Positions 11,877-24,393 of a DNA stretch of 64,000 bases are shown here, piece by piece; within the stretch, counting starts at the first letter, position 1, and each line of letters opens with the position of its first letter. The stretch is from Cruorifilaria tuberocauda (taxonomy: Eukaryota > Nematoda > Chromadorea > Rhabditida > Onchocercidae), in contig JABVXU010000244.1 in the NCBI GenBank assembly GCA_013365365.1, forward strand, positions 16,593 through 80,592. Direction: 5' to 3'. The notes under the pieces were generated by a model. That model was not told where the DNA came from. It did no database searches and worked only from the letters and a program-made list of their open reading frames with translations. The translations under genes and the position numbers were made by a program.

Positions 11877-14800
11877 CAATATCGACCGTTTCTTGCTTTA
11901 CTTCAAATGATAATGACACCAATTTAAATAATTTTATGTCTTAAAAAAATTCAAATTCCAGACTTTTGAGATTCCAATTAAATATTGAAATTTGATGTTA
12001 TTGAGTAGTACAGATAGACTTTTGAATTATCATTTAGCTATGACTATAGAATGGTTGATTGAAGGAACTATTTTCAATCAACCCAAAGAAATTAAACAGT
12101 TCTAGGATTTTTATTTAAAAAAAATTTAATTTTCGAGTTTGATATTTTCCTCTTGCCTATGTTTAAAATAATAAGCTTAAAATAATTATGACTATTCTTT
12201 TCCATAACGAAATGATTTTCATTCCTGCACTTATCATTTTAATTTGCATCATGCAAAATTTTCGATTTCAAAATCGCGTTTTCAATATCTATGATAATTT
12301 TAACTATTTCTTGTTCCTCCCCTCTTTTTCACATCCTGAAAATAGTTTCATATCATATGCTTTTACCTATCGACGCTTATAAATTTGCATATGTATTCAA
12401 GTAAATTAATTGAAACATTGAATTTAGCCAATTAATGGAATTTATACCAAAGGAAATTTCGGTAAAGTTGAATTTTGATTTTTTTAAATTTGAAATTTGG
12501 ATTTCGTTTTATCCAATATTAAATCATTTAGGAGATCGATAGATTTAGTCAATACCGTTATTCATTATTCATTCTTCAATAATTTAATCTCAAAGAAATT
12601 ATGTTGTAGTGGTACAGGTACTATCATCCTGGCAGATTTACGCATGGATATAAATGTAAAGATTAATTATCAATTATGTTTTAATCTAATTCGGTAAAGT
12701 AACTCAACTTCTATCACATTGTTTGGATTCTCTTCACAGGTCATTAGTTCCTCTCAATTTATCTCACTTTATACCATATCAGTATAGCACTATTGCGAGT
12801 AATTTGATAGCAAAACTATCACTACTATCAGAACATATGTTTTAATAAAAAATGTCTTTTTTTGAATGCCGTAATAGAATTCCATTCCGAAAAATTAAGT
12901 AATACTTGAATCACTCATAAACCCAATTCATTGCATGTTTCTTTACTTATCATTCTTAATAATAACTGTTAACAAACTGTCAAAACTTTTCTTTTATAAT
13001 TGGCGAAGGATGATCAGCTTGAGATAAAAACAACATTATCATAGCTATCAGCATTCCCGATACTTAGTGCAATCTCGGTGCTCGGTCTAATGAAAAATAT
13101 TACCATGATTTTTTTTCTAATTTACGAGAAATTAAATTAAATAAACAAGCACAATACAACTGGTGAGGAATGCTTAAGTATCTGTTTGCAAAATGAAAAA
13201 CTTCTATTAAGTTTCTAAACAACAATTTTCGACAATCACATGTCACTTTTATGTTTTGCTGCAAAACAGACACTTGCAAAATAATATTTCCTGTTTCTTT
13301 AAAAAAGAAAATATGTTGATAGGAGCAGGTGCATTATTATTTTTATTTTGTCGATAATATAAACTCATTTACTATGTGTGACAAAATCCCCCGTCTCCCC
13401 ATGTTTTCACTTTCGCTATTTTCAAACGAACCTATGCTCAACAATTCTTTTTTCACTTCGATATCAAGGAACACTATCGAAAAACTGAGAATTATATTAT
13501 AAAAATGATAAAAATGTAAAGTAAATCTAAAATTTGAGAAGTTAGTTTGTATATTTTTCATCATTTCCCATTCTATCAAGCTTACTTCTATTAAAATTTT
13601 CATACTTATTTGAAGTAGAATGATAAGAATGAGAAAAAGGAGAATTTCCAAGTATGGTAGAAAGAATGATATTATGCTTCGAGAAATAAAAATAATCCTT
13701 TGTATTCGTGTAATTGTTTTTATCTTAGTTGCCAAATAATAGCTTTTTAATTTGATTTAATCAATTGTGATAGCTAAGTGATGGGATGATATTAATTAAA
13801 TTGTACAAATAATGCATTATTAGTAGAATTGCATAAGTTGTGAAATTTACTGACTGTTTTTGTCAATTTATGTCCTTTTGTATAATTTAACTCAAATTCC
13901 AATAAATTTTTAAAAATCCTAAATTTCATTTTTTTTTCTCTATTAATTTCTTCCCAGAATTTTCAGTTCTTTAAATCATTCCATAAAATTAAATTGATAT
14001 CCGAAAATGAGATTTATTATCCAACCTTTCTCGAGACTTTTAGAAACACTCATTCAGATCTTAATAATTACTTTCTCACCACATATTTAATATTTAAATT
14101 AGTTGAGGAAATATTTTTTGGTGGACATTTTCAAAGTATGCAAATTTCTTCAAGAATTGTAATTTTGATAGAAGTCGATGAAAGTAAAATATTTCAAGCT
14201 TAACAATGATAAACATCAGAACTACTTGAAGGATTTAAAACTTTCCACGTCATTTTTTTTTCAAGGATATTGAAGGAACTGACCCATCACCCGAAAGTTT
14301 AACAAACTACGATTGAGAGGAAATCGTTATCTTAATATAAATTACTTCAAACTTTTTCAATTTTTTTTTCTTTGAGCAATAACTAAAAAATCTAATTTAT
14401 CCTACCATAACTTATATTTATCACAACTCTGACTCAAAAGCAATAAAAATGTAACTTCGCTAATAATAAACAATGATAATGAGTCCAGAAGAATGATTTG
14501 AATAGCACATTTAACGATTTATAAACTATTTAGTTCTTTATCAGCAAAAGGCACTGCATAAGTTTTCCGTATTACTCTAATCATCTTAGAAAATGGAATT
14601 TGACCTGGAAGCTAAAATCCAAATCTAAAATTATGAATGATTTTTCCGACTAAAATTTTATTGCAATTGTTGTTTGAATAATTGTGGAAAACTTTGTGAA
14701 GGGATTTTCGCCAAAGTAATTCCATGTAATTGTATTTCTGCTTTATTGTTGAATTTCTGATTAAATCTTATTCTGATAGGATTTGAGCTTGTTTTGGTTA

Positions 14801-16989
14801 TCATTTATCATTAAATTTTCGGTGCTTAAAATTCGAATTTATTTTCTCAAAGAATTTCACCTCAAATAAAAAATGCTTGAATTTCTATCGAAAAAAGAGA
14901 AATCGAAAGAGAGAGAGACAGAAAAGAAACGGAAGGAGAGAGAAAAAGAGAGAAAGAAATAACTTTTCCAGAAGATGCACATAGCACGCATACTCAAAGA
15001 AGGAATGAAGAAATACCAGTTTTCCGCGATTCCGATTTTAATTTCAACTTTGATCGTATGTTTGTATGAATGCTGCAGGCATCTTTCTGTTCTAGTGAAT
15101 TTTGTCAGTACAAAAGCAACCTCATTAACCAATTTATTATTCTTGAAAGCACATTAGCCAAATTTCCGATTTCCGTTAATTTATTCCGTCCTCATTTTTT
15201 AACTAGTAAAATAAAGTTTCTAACAGCTAATTGATTCTTAGCTTTTATAAACGTTCACAATCAGTTTTGCGCGGATATGATTTGTAAAGTATAAAATACA
15301 TCATATGCTGCATAAGTATGAGCTTTAATTATAAATCAGTCAAAGTTATTTCACGTGTATCTGTGTATGTGCGCGACATTTCAGCGGAGAATGTAAACTA
15401 ACTTTCTATACACTGATAACAATTGATCTTATCAGAGAATGCTTTTTACCTGTTTATTGTGGTGCAACGAGAAAATTACTTTTTGTTAGATATACATTGG
15501 TGTTAGCATAAAATTTAAAAAATGATTCAAAAAGTTCAACAAGTAAATTGTATTTTATTTAGTCCAGAAAATTTAACAGTTAGGGTAAAAGTAACAAACA
15601 ACAGTTAGTCTAATAGAACGCATATTAGAGTTGAAAATGTAGCTTTGAAAATCTCTGTAATCAAATACCTTAAGGAAATTTGAGAATGGACCACTAAAAG
15701 CTGGCTGTTTATTCATAATTTATGTTATTTGCTTTAATTAATTAAATTCAAACATTTAGAATTCTTATCAGTACTCGGTGGTCATTATCATCAGAATGAA
15801 AAATATTCTAAATTACGTTTAATAATTGTTTTCTATAAAGTGAATGTATTTTTTTTCAGTTTCTCAAAGTTTCGTTGATTACTTCCACAACTATTTTAAT
15901 CTCTTTTTTTGGTTTAGAAGTTGCATAAAGAGTGGCATTTTAGTATTTTAGAAATTTTGAAATGAGAAATAAAAAGCACTGATAATTTGAGTTATTACTA
16001 GCAAACTGAACAAAAATTCTCCTATCGATTTACCATTTCTTATTCCGATAACAATTCTTCTATCATTTAGAAACGTAAGTCTGAACTTCGCAAAATCTGA
16101 CTAACATGTATTTATTTTGAATCGGAAATTTCCCGTGTAATTTGAAACAAAAAACGAAGAGTACCTAATGATAACCTTCTTTCTTCTCTCTCTCGCTTCC
16201 CTCTAATGAATAACTTTCTTTATAGGGATGAATTTGTTGGTAACCAAAATTAGAAAAAATATTAAAAAAATTATTTTGATGATAAAAATGTTAGTGCCAC
16301 CACTGAAGTCTAGAAATCGTTGAGAAACTATGCCGGATCATTTTTCTCATCAAAAAACACCGTTGATCGCTTATACCCGTTCACTGAACTCTGCTTTGAT
16401 TTCCTTCCTCTTTAACAAGTAAATAATTCTAATAGTCTGTTACAGAGAATTAATCTCATTACAGTGCTGCTTTTGCGCCACCAAAATTTTGAAAATTTTT
16501 TCAAGAACTAACAACTGTTTATTTGTAAATATTTACGTGATATGCATAGAATCGAATGATTACTTGTTCCAATTTTTCCTAATCATATCCCATTTCTAAT
16601 CTTCTTATCACAACTGTATTAGCCATGACAGAAAAGCCTTTTTACTTTATCATATTAACTAACTTTCCACAATTCAGCACGTTCAGAGACTCATATTTAT
16701 ATCGGCTATAAACAAGTCTAGCAGAGGACTATGGAAGAGTTCCACAGAATGACAGTTTGAAAGTGTAAAATTTGGGATCCAATGCCAGCGATATCTTTTT
16801 CAGGTAGCTAATTTTATTAGGAGAATTTCATAACACCTCATCGTGTATCTGTGAAAGATGTTCCATATGGGGACATTCTTTGCAATGAACATCAAAAATC
16901 GTAACCATCACTCATTTCTCAAACCAACAAAACTACTATGAAGCCAGACTACACTGTGTTCACTTAGACTGATTGTAACAGATAAGCAG
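11877..16989. other. Long AT-rich intergenic region
   Basis: No supported gene. A 130-codon open frame at 13343-13735 (minus) lacks an ATG at its 5' end. Its 5' part is hydrophobic low-complexity sequence, and only the last 40 codons look at all coding. Bases 14880-14960 are a GA-rich tract. Nothing else stands out. Confidence 0.5.
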
Positions 16990-18777
16990 ACCGTTCTAGA
17001 TGTCACCAGATTAGCACTGCTAATATTCGAGTACGAGCATGACATGCAGAAGTGTCCGTGGCAAGTCAGTGAGCTTTGACCTTCGAAGCCAATTTAGAGG
17101 TAAATGGTTGCCATGAAATACTAATGAAAGAGTGAAAGATGAAGGGAAGGGAAATCCCCCGTTCCTTCCGGAATTCCTTACTGACCTATCGAAAGCCGGA
17201 ACTTGAGAACCCACCCCCACTTCCTCCTCCTTCCTCCGCAATGATCAAACTGTGAAACATTCGAAATGCACTGGCACGCTGCCAATTGATATCGCTTGCC
17301 ACGCTCTGCTTCCTAATGTTTGATCTTTTATGACGTGCTCTCTCTCTTTCCACCCACTTCTCCTCTCTATATCACTCCTCTCTATCTGTCTACTCTCCAT
17401 CCCATCGATGCACTCTTTGCTCGTCAAAGAATGATGAGGCATCTTCCTCCTCTCTGCACTCTTCCAGTTCATCACTCTCTTCCTCTCCCTCATTTCCTAC
17501 TTCCCTGTTTCATGCACTTTCGTCTGTTCTGTTTTTCATTTCTCTGCCATCACTACATCTGACTCATTGCCTGAACCTGCTTCCAGGCGTGGGCGTCCCA
17601 CTTATGTCGTTATCGGCAGGAAGAGAGAGTCAGAGAAGAGGGGGCAAGGGAAGGGAGGCGAGAGGAAGGGAGTCAGGGAAGTGTGAAGTGTGGGTCATTG
17701 TTGCTGCCGCTATCGCCGTCGTCGTCGCCGTCGCCGTCACGTCGCCGCCCCCCTCCGTCATAGAGCCGTTTGTGATCACTTGTGTTTGCGTTATCATCCT
17801 TATTGGCAGCATTGTTGACCAGGCTGGCAAGTGATGTCATCGCAATCAGCGCGATACGCTGCATGCTCCGTACGTGTGCGTGTCGTTGCATCATCGTGAG
17901 GAGAGCTTCCCCAGCAAGCATGCAGCGCCGCTCTCTGCTCAGCTTTTCCCGAGCGGAGGAATTGCACATCTCGTTTATCACTGAGATCGTTATGTCATAG
18001 TGATATGATAAGCAATCGTCTAGTGATTATGTATTAGCAACATTGTAAGACATAACGTGAAGCATTCAACTTTTTGTCCTTTCAACTAAAGAGAGAGTTG
18101 AGAGCCGACAGGAGCGTTTATTCAAGCTTAAATGGAATAGTGATAGCTTATCGGGAAACTCGAAGAGGACCGCTCTCACTGACGATTAGTCGAGAAGTCT
18201 CGAATGAGTGCGGAGACATTGTGTCTCCCACTTCCTATTGTCTGTTTATTTCATTGTTGGCATTCCTCGAACTCGGAATGTTTGTTGAAGCGTGTGAAAT
18301 GAATGGATCGTTTCACAATAGCTCGCTCTTATAAGAAGTTACGCCCGTCCTCTCCTCTTAGATAAGTTTATGAAATTGAAAAACACTTGCGTAACTCTTT
18401 CCACTCGAAAAGCAATTTGTCAAAAGCATTTCACTACCAACTTAAGGCTGTCAAACATGCTATCAAGTAACAGTGATGCTTGAAAGTGTTTGCCTAATGC
18501 AGTTTCAAACATCATTAGAAAGAAGTAAAATAATCCTAATATAAGTTTATGCTGAATCGTTCGGTGGTTGTATGCCTAAGATTAAATAGAAATAAAATCT
18601 GAATATGATAGGTTAGATTCTACTGTAAGATACATGATATTTTATGGTATGCTAATACTTAACGAAGCGGATCTTTGAAGTTAATAACTGCCTTTCAATA
18701 CATTACTTTTAGCTTTCGTTTTTAGTAAATGTAATTGTATCGAACAGTTCAAGGCGTCATTTTTAAATATTGCAGAA
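16990..18777 (+). promoter_or_regulatory. GC-richer block, probable promoter and leader of the IER-like gene
   Basis: G+C and CG content rise sharply here compared with both sides, peaking in a GCC/GTC triplet run at 17700-17760. A TGATGTCA element, one base from a CRE, lies near 17832. An acceptor-like ttgcag ends at 18775, two bases before the ATG, which suggests SL trans-splicing or a non-coding 5' exon. Several open frames in this block overlap on both strands because of its composition, and I do not call them genes. Confidence 0.45.
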
Positions 18778-20325
18778 ATGGCTCCAGTTAGTGATGTTGA
18801 TGAAATCATTGAAACCGAAGTATGTAATCGTTTAATTCGTCTTTCATGCGCTAAAATGGTCAGTTCAAAAAGTGAACGAGGTGGTGCGAAATTACATCGA
18901 AATTTATTAATATTACATTTACTGAGAAGAGCTCGTGATGAACAGAAAAGGTTAGTCAGTATTACTTGCTTCTACTTTAATTAATATTCAAACACTTTTT
19001 TTTCTTGAAAGGAAATTTAGTCATTCTCTCAGGTTCCTTACAAAGATTTTAGGTTTCCTATGTTTGCGAATGATTCTGAATGGGTAGAAGAGCCAAGATT
19101 AGCAGAGAACTCTATGATGATGTTACATTCAAATCCTGTGCCAGCTTATTCTCCGTCTCATTATGTCGAAATGGATGATGAAGAGGATGAAATGGATGAT
19201 GTTGATTATGACGGTACGGATGAAAATGCAACTCATTTATTGGATTTGTCAAAGAAGTAAGTACTTTATTTCTTATCTGTTAGTTCCTTTACATTTGATC
19301 ATTTATGATGGTTCTCATATTGATCGGCTTTACTCAAAACTTTGCGCAAGGAGATGTGTTTGATTTTTAACATGTTTGATGAATCTGCTATATCTAATGT
19401 TTTAAGACTTTGAAATATTTATATTGAAAGAAAAAAAATTGAAAATATTTTTGTTATGTGTTTATTTCTAACGTCGATGGAAAATAAGTTTTTGTGATAG
19501 CCATGTTAGTCTTTTTGGAATGTTTGTGATTCTGTTTGATATTTACTTAATCCTCTCCTGAAAATAAAAACCACTGAGTAATGCCATATACTTTTTATGA
19601 TCCTACTTTTATTTCTTGGATAAGTCTTTCAAAGCGTTGTAAAATTTCGTTTCAGTCATGAACCAATACATTTGGGTAGCAGTTGTGATAGTTTGGTAAA
19701 GCAGGAGCAATTTGAATTTGGGTATCCGACGCTTCGTCTTACACCACTGCAATACACATTTTCTAGTCCGGAAATATACGATATGGATGAAACAGCAACG
19801 CAACAACACATATATAGCGATCCCTCGTCTCTTCCTGATTTATATTTCTCGGAAGAGATAATTTCATCGCGGTCGGTTAGTCAGCATGCGAAGGAAGAAG
19901 AGGAAGAATTTGAAACAGATAAATCAAAACGAGAATCTGGTTTTGATTGCGATTGCTTAACAGTTTCTGATGACACAGTTGTTCCTCCAGTTTCATGTGT
20001 ATCAGATGATGAAGTTTGTTCATGTACCAATGACACTGAGGAAAACAGAAATTCTGGAAACGGATCGCTGTCTCCGTCGACTCCTCTACACCATCGAAAA
20101 CGTAAAACGTCTGCACTTCGTCTACCATCTTCATGCGATGTAAAAAAGTATTGTGTCGAAGAACGTCAGTTGACGGGCCTAATTTCGGTGTTCAACTCAG
20201 GCCTCAGCGTAGTCGCTGATCAATTTCTCGCGCGACCGACTGCTTCCAGCGTTTCTTCGCTTCAACAGACTCCGAAGCAGATTAATTCATTTATACATAT
20301 TACCTGTAATCCATTGATCTGTTAG
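18778..20325 (+). CDS. Immediate-early-response (IER2/IER5-like) protein
   Basis: Three exons: 18778-18950, 19053-19256 and 19656-20325 (stop TAG), giving 348 residues. The N-terminus (about residues 15-58) has the IER family block: LIRLSCAKMVSSKSERGGAK followed by LHRNLLILHLLRRARDE, comparable to the KMYHSRMQRGGLRLHRSL-type block of vertebrate IER2/IER5. The C-terminal segment LTGLISVFNSGLSVVA matches the NLISIFGSGFSG-type ending of IER5. Between them are acidic tracts (DDEEDEMDDVDYD and a glutamate run), serine-rich stretches and a basic HHRKRKTSALR segment that could be a nuclear localisation signal. In vertebrates these are growth- and stress-induced transcriptional adaptors linked to PP2A. 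The conserved blocks are seen in the sequence; the function here is inferred. Confidence 0.75.
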
Positions 20326-20520
20326 TTGCATTTTGACTTAACTGTTTTTTTTTGTTTAAACTTTAAAATTGTTGTCTTCTCAAGCCATGATTTATTTAAT
20401 TTTTTGCACAAAGCCAAATCTTCGTTTGAAATAATCTTACAAAAAATAACAAGATTGGTACTAAATTCTTAGACGGTGCAAAATACATATTATTGGATAA
20501 CAAGTCTGTTCGTCAAAATA

Positions 20521-20764
20521 TTATGAAGTATCACCTGCAGAACTTTCGAAAATGTTGTAATGCAGTGGTGCTAAATTTCCTGTCTTTTTGTCAAAAATGT
20601 TGAGAAAATAGGCCATGGCTTTGAATCCCATACTGTTATTCTGGATATCATCGTATTGAGTAAACTGCCATGTTAATTTGTTTCTCATCTGCTCCACCAT
20701 AGTCTTTTTATGGTTGGCAAAACATATTATGGATACACATTTAGTGCCCATTGTTTGAAATTCT
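20521..20764 (-). CDS. Terminal exon of an unidentified minus-strand gene
   Basis: This exon follows a strong acceptor (ttttttgcag, ending at 20765) and reads GTKCVSIICFANHKKTMVEQ, then KLTWQFTQYDDIQNNSMGFK and a tail ending ESSAGDTS before TAA. An AATAAA on the minus strand lies about 120 bases further on, overlapping the 3' flank of the IER-like gene, so the two genes converge. The exon starts in phase 2. An internal ATG at 20751 could serve as a start if the acceptor takes a spliced leader. Upstream exons were not found with confidence; a weak candidate with a gtattcc donor is at about 22840-22960. I do not recognise the family. Confidence 0.5.
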
Positions 20765-23700
20765 CTGCAAAAAACCTCCTGAAAAAAAGCAAATTCATTT
20801 GATGTTGATTTTTTTGAAATCCCGTTTTATAATAACATCGGTCACGAACTCGATGAAATTCTTTTTCATTAAGTCAAAAGATAAAAGCAAATGTTTTTGA
20901 GTAAAATGCAATTCATTCTGAAAATTATGAAATTTTTTGTTGAAATTATAGTCTACCGCTTGGCATGAGATTCTTTCTTAACACGGCAGTAGTTCATGAG
21001 ACCTAGTATTAATGAATTTTTTTCTGCATCATTGTCAAAAAGAAGTCTATTTCAATCAACTGTCCAAAATTAAAGATGCTCCGAAAGCATTTCATCTAAT
21101 TACACATTTGTGATTTAAAAATTTTTTCCTTTGTTCGCAAAAATGAAGCACATTTACAAATCTATTTACAATTTTTGGAATATAACTCATTTGGTGAAAC
21201 ATTTAATTTCCAGAATATATGTTTGGCGCTTCAGGAAGTTATTTCAGCCTTGTTTCTTACTTCAATATTGTAACTTGTTTGGTGAAGTTATAACAATTGT
21301 ACCTTTATTTTTTGTCTTTATTTTTAAAATTGCTGCCTATGCTTTCAATTTGATAAGGTGAGATTTGTCTGGATTTATATAAATATTTTATTCAAGAAAC
21401 GTTTTAAAGTTCAGGAGACGAGAAACGTTTGTCTTTTCCTGGTGTCAATTTCCGAATTTGCTATTTGATGTTTTAATAAGTTGTTTTGAAGTGCTATATT
21501 TGGCATATTTCCAGTCATTCCCATTGTTTTTTTTTACAAAATATGGGAAAGATATAGGAATGCTGCAAGAATTATCTTTCCTATCAGAAATTAATATTCA
21601 GTTGTTCAAGTTCATCTACTTTATCATTTAATTTTAGTCTGAAAAGTACTAAAGTCACAATATGTTTCAGGGTGTGCGTGTATGTATATATATATGCATA
21701 TGTGTGCATGTGCGCGTAAGCTGTGTCAATAACTGTGACAATTTATTTCCTTTCCTATTTCCTAATCATTGGCTGAATTTGTTCATGTAATGAGTATTTC
21801 TTTATTTTAATCATGTGGGTGTTTTCGTGAGACTCATTTAGTGTTTTATGTTCGATAATGATAAAATTTAAACCATAACATTTTTCCCTTTCTTTTGTTA
21901 GTCGAAAAGACTGTTCTATAGTCCTATTTAATAATTTCTCTTTTTGTGCATTTTGCTCTATTTTTTCAGCCATAAAACAACAGTAGCACTTTGTTATCAA
22001 CACATTATAATATTGATAATACTATTTACTTTGTCACTATGTAGTCACTACTTTTTGAGTCATTTCATTTTTTCTGATTTCATGCCATTCTTGAAATTGT
22101 AACATGATACAAATCTACGTTGAAAAATGTGTGATTGTCCTCATTTATATCCTTTATTTTTTTTCGAATTGAAAAATTATAATAAATTACTGCATATGTG
22201 ACCCTATATTGTCTATCTTTAAACGCTTCATTTTTAGATGATGAAATACTACGTTTAAAATAGTGGACTAAGCCTAAATTCCATTTTTCGTGCAGCAATT
22301 CTACCCCAGTGACAGTGGGAATTTGAATTTGTTGAGGTCAAACTTTTTTTTGGAATTCGATCTAAGCTGGAAAACGTTTTAGGAGTTTGAAAAGTATCCG
22401 TAGAAATATGGATATCGAAGCTGTATGATACATGATTTTGCTAAATGGAAACTGCACGAATTTATTTTCATCCAATGGACAATAGGAAACATTCATTTAA
22501 AAATACTAGTAAAATGCGACGAAGTTTTGTTTCGTGAAGTTTTGAACTATTATTTTTATACACATATAATATAGTGATTGCGTACGGTTTAAGTAGATTG
22601 CATGCTTGTTGCTCAAACAATTTCCAGTAATTCTGGGAAGGTGCAAGTTTGCAAGAGAAAAATCAACACGAAAATGCGCGAATACATATCAATAAAGAAT
22701 TTGCATAGTTCCCTAGAAACCACATTCGTTTAGGAATTTGCAAATTTCTAGGAAAAAAGAAAGTTATACCACAAAAATGCGAAAGTATAAAGAAAGAATA
22801 AGAATGATGGCAGAAAGATACATGCATAATGAAGGAATACCTGAAGGAGACATGAAGACACAGAAAACTTCACATTGAAATGAGGTTTCCGGAGAAGCAA
22901 AGTTCGTGTCTCTTGAGGCTCAAAGTGAACACATTTAAAACGTGGAATTGTGTCTCCCAATTGGATCAGTAAGGATCGAAGTCCGAGAATGAAGCACCTA
23001 GTTGCTCAGATAAACAGTACATCATCATTTTTATGGCCTAGACAAGTGAAATTGACGATAATAGATGAGAGTATAATGGAAATGAGGCAACAAATTCATG
23101 ACAGACATTGATAACAGAGATAAAGCGTTGCCAACAGACATTTTATGTACAATATGAATTGTTCTAAGTTAAGATACAGTCATTAATTATTGGGTTAATT
23201 AATAATTGAGCATCAATTAGTAAAGAGTCAGAAGCCTACTTCCTTGCGCAAGGATCCAAATTCCATAGATTCAATACTTAGGTATTTTAGATCATGAGAT
23301 TTTGTTCTATGGATAATATTTTCAAAATTTCGATTTTTTCAGGAAATTAGAATTCTTGTTCGAAAATCGATATACTGAGGTTTGAAGCCCAAAAAAAGAG
23401 ATAGAAATACATTGTCAATAGATAATGGGAAAGAGTTAACTGCGAGAAATCGTTAGTTAAATTTTCGTCGTCAGCATGTTACTTTTAGTTTCCTTCATTT
23501 GCCATTAAGCTTAAACACTGAAAGAAGTCATTATCAGTCTCGACAACAATTCTTCCTTTTTTAGAAATTCATACCTAATGCAAAAACGTTTGACATGTTT
23601 GGCATTAGAAGAATAAACTTGAACAGTAAGTGCTACATTTGGTTACAAATTTCCATGGATCCTTTTCAGATACCTTCTCAATCACCTCACGAAGAATCAA

Positions 23701-24393
23701 CCGCTCTATGAAATTTTTAAAATTTAACTGAAACTGCCAAAAAAGCTTTACTTATTCAAGTTCTATCCTCCGACACGTTACTGAACGACTTAGAAATCCT
23801 GATAAACTACATTCTGACATATTACTGAATTCTGACAAACTAATGATTAGCATATGGATACTTAAACTAAAATCAGTTATTAGTTTATTAGTGAAATAAT
23901 GATTTACTCGATAAAATAATTGACTCGTCCAATCGAACCAGTCAGCTACTACTAATAGATCCTAGTAACAAATGAAAACAGAGTGCAAGTATCGAGTAAA
24001 TTTGCATATTCCAGACTAGTTTAGTATTCCGTAATTCTATAATTTCCTACTTAACAATTTAAGTGATACTAGGGAATTTATCATTGGAGATACAGAGAGT
24101 TGTCTCCACAAAAATCAATAATTTATAAAATTCTAAAATTTGTTGAAACTACGAAAAAAGACTTCATTTAAAAAAAATTAAAATTTCATTGCTTTTTCGT
24201 AGATTTCCTTAGATTACAGTAGTGGAAATCGTTAAAAAGCAGTAAAGTGTTATACGTGATAGACGTGACAGATAGAAAGTATCGATCGGATACAGGCAGA
24301 AGAAACGATGAAATTAAAAAATACTACTACACGTTATTATTAGTAAGAAAGAAGAGGTGAATTGATGAAAAGAAAATCGAACTATTCGACTAC
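20765..24393. other. Intergenic, AT-rich, with a TG/TA microsatellite
   Basis: No gene is supported apart from a possible exon at about 22840-22960 (minus), which has coding-like composition (RFKCVHFEPQETRTLLLRKP) and ends in a splice-donor-like site. A mixed TG/TA repeat lies at 21670-21715. Confidence 0.45.

Noticed and set aside
13343..13735. 130-codon minus-strand open frame
   Set aside because: It starts from TTG, its 5' half is hydrophobic AT-driven sequence, and no splice or start context was found. Only the last 40 codons look possible.
17020..18000. Several overlapping open frames on both strands
   Set aside because: They arise from the GC-rich triplet composition of the promoter block; several compete on both strands and none has splice context.
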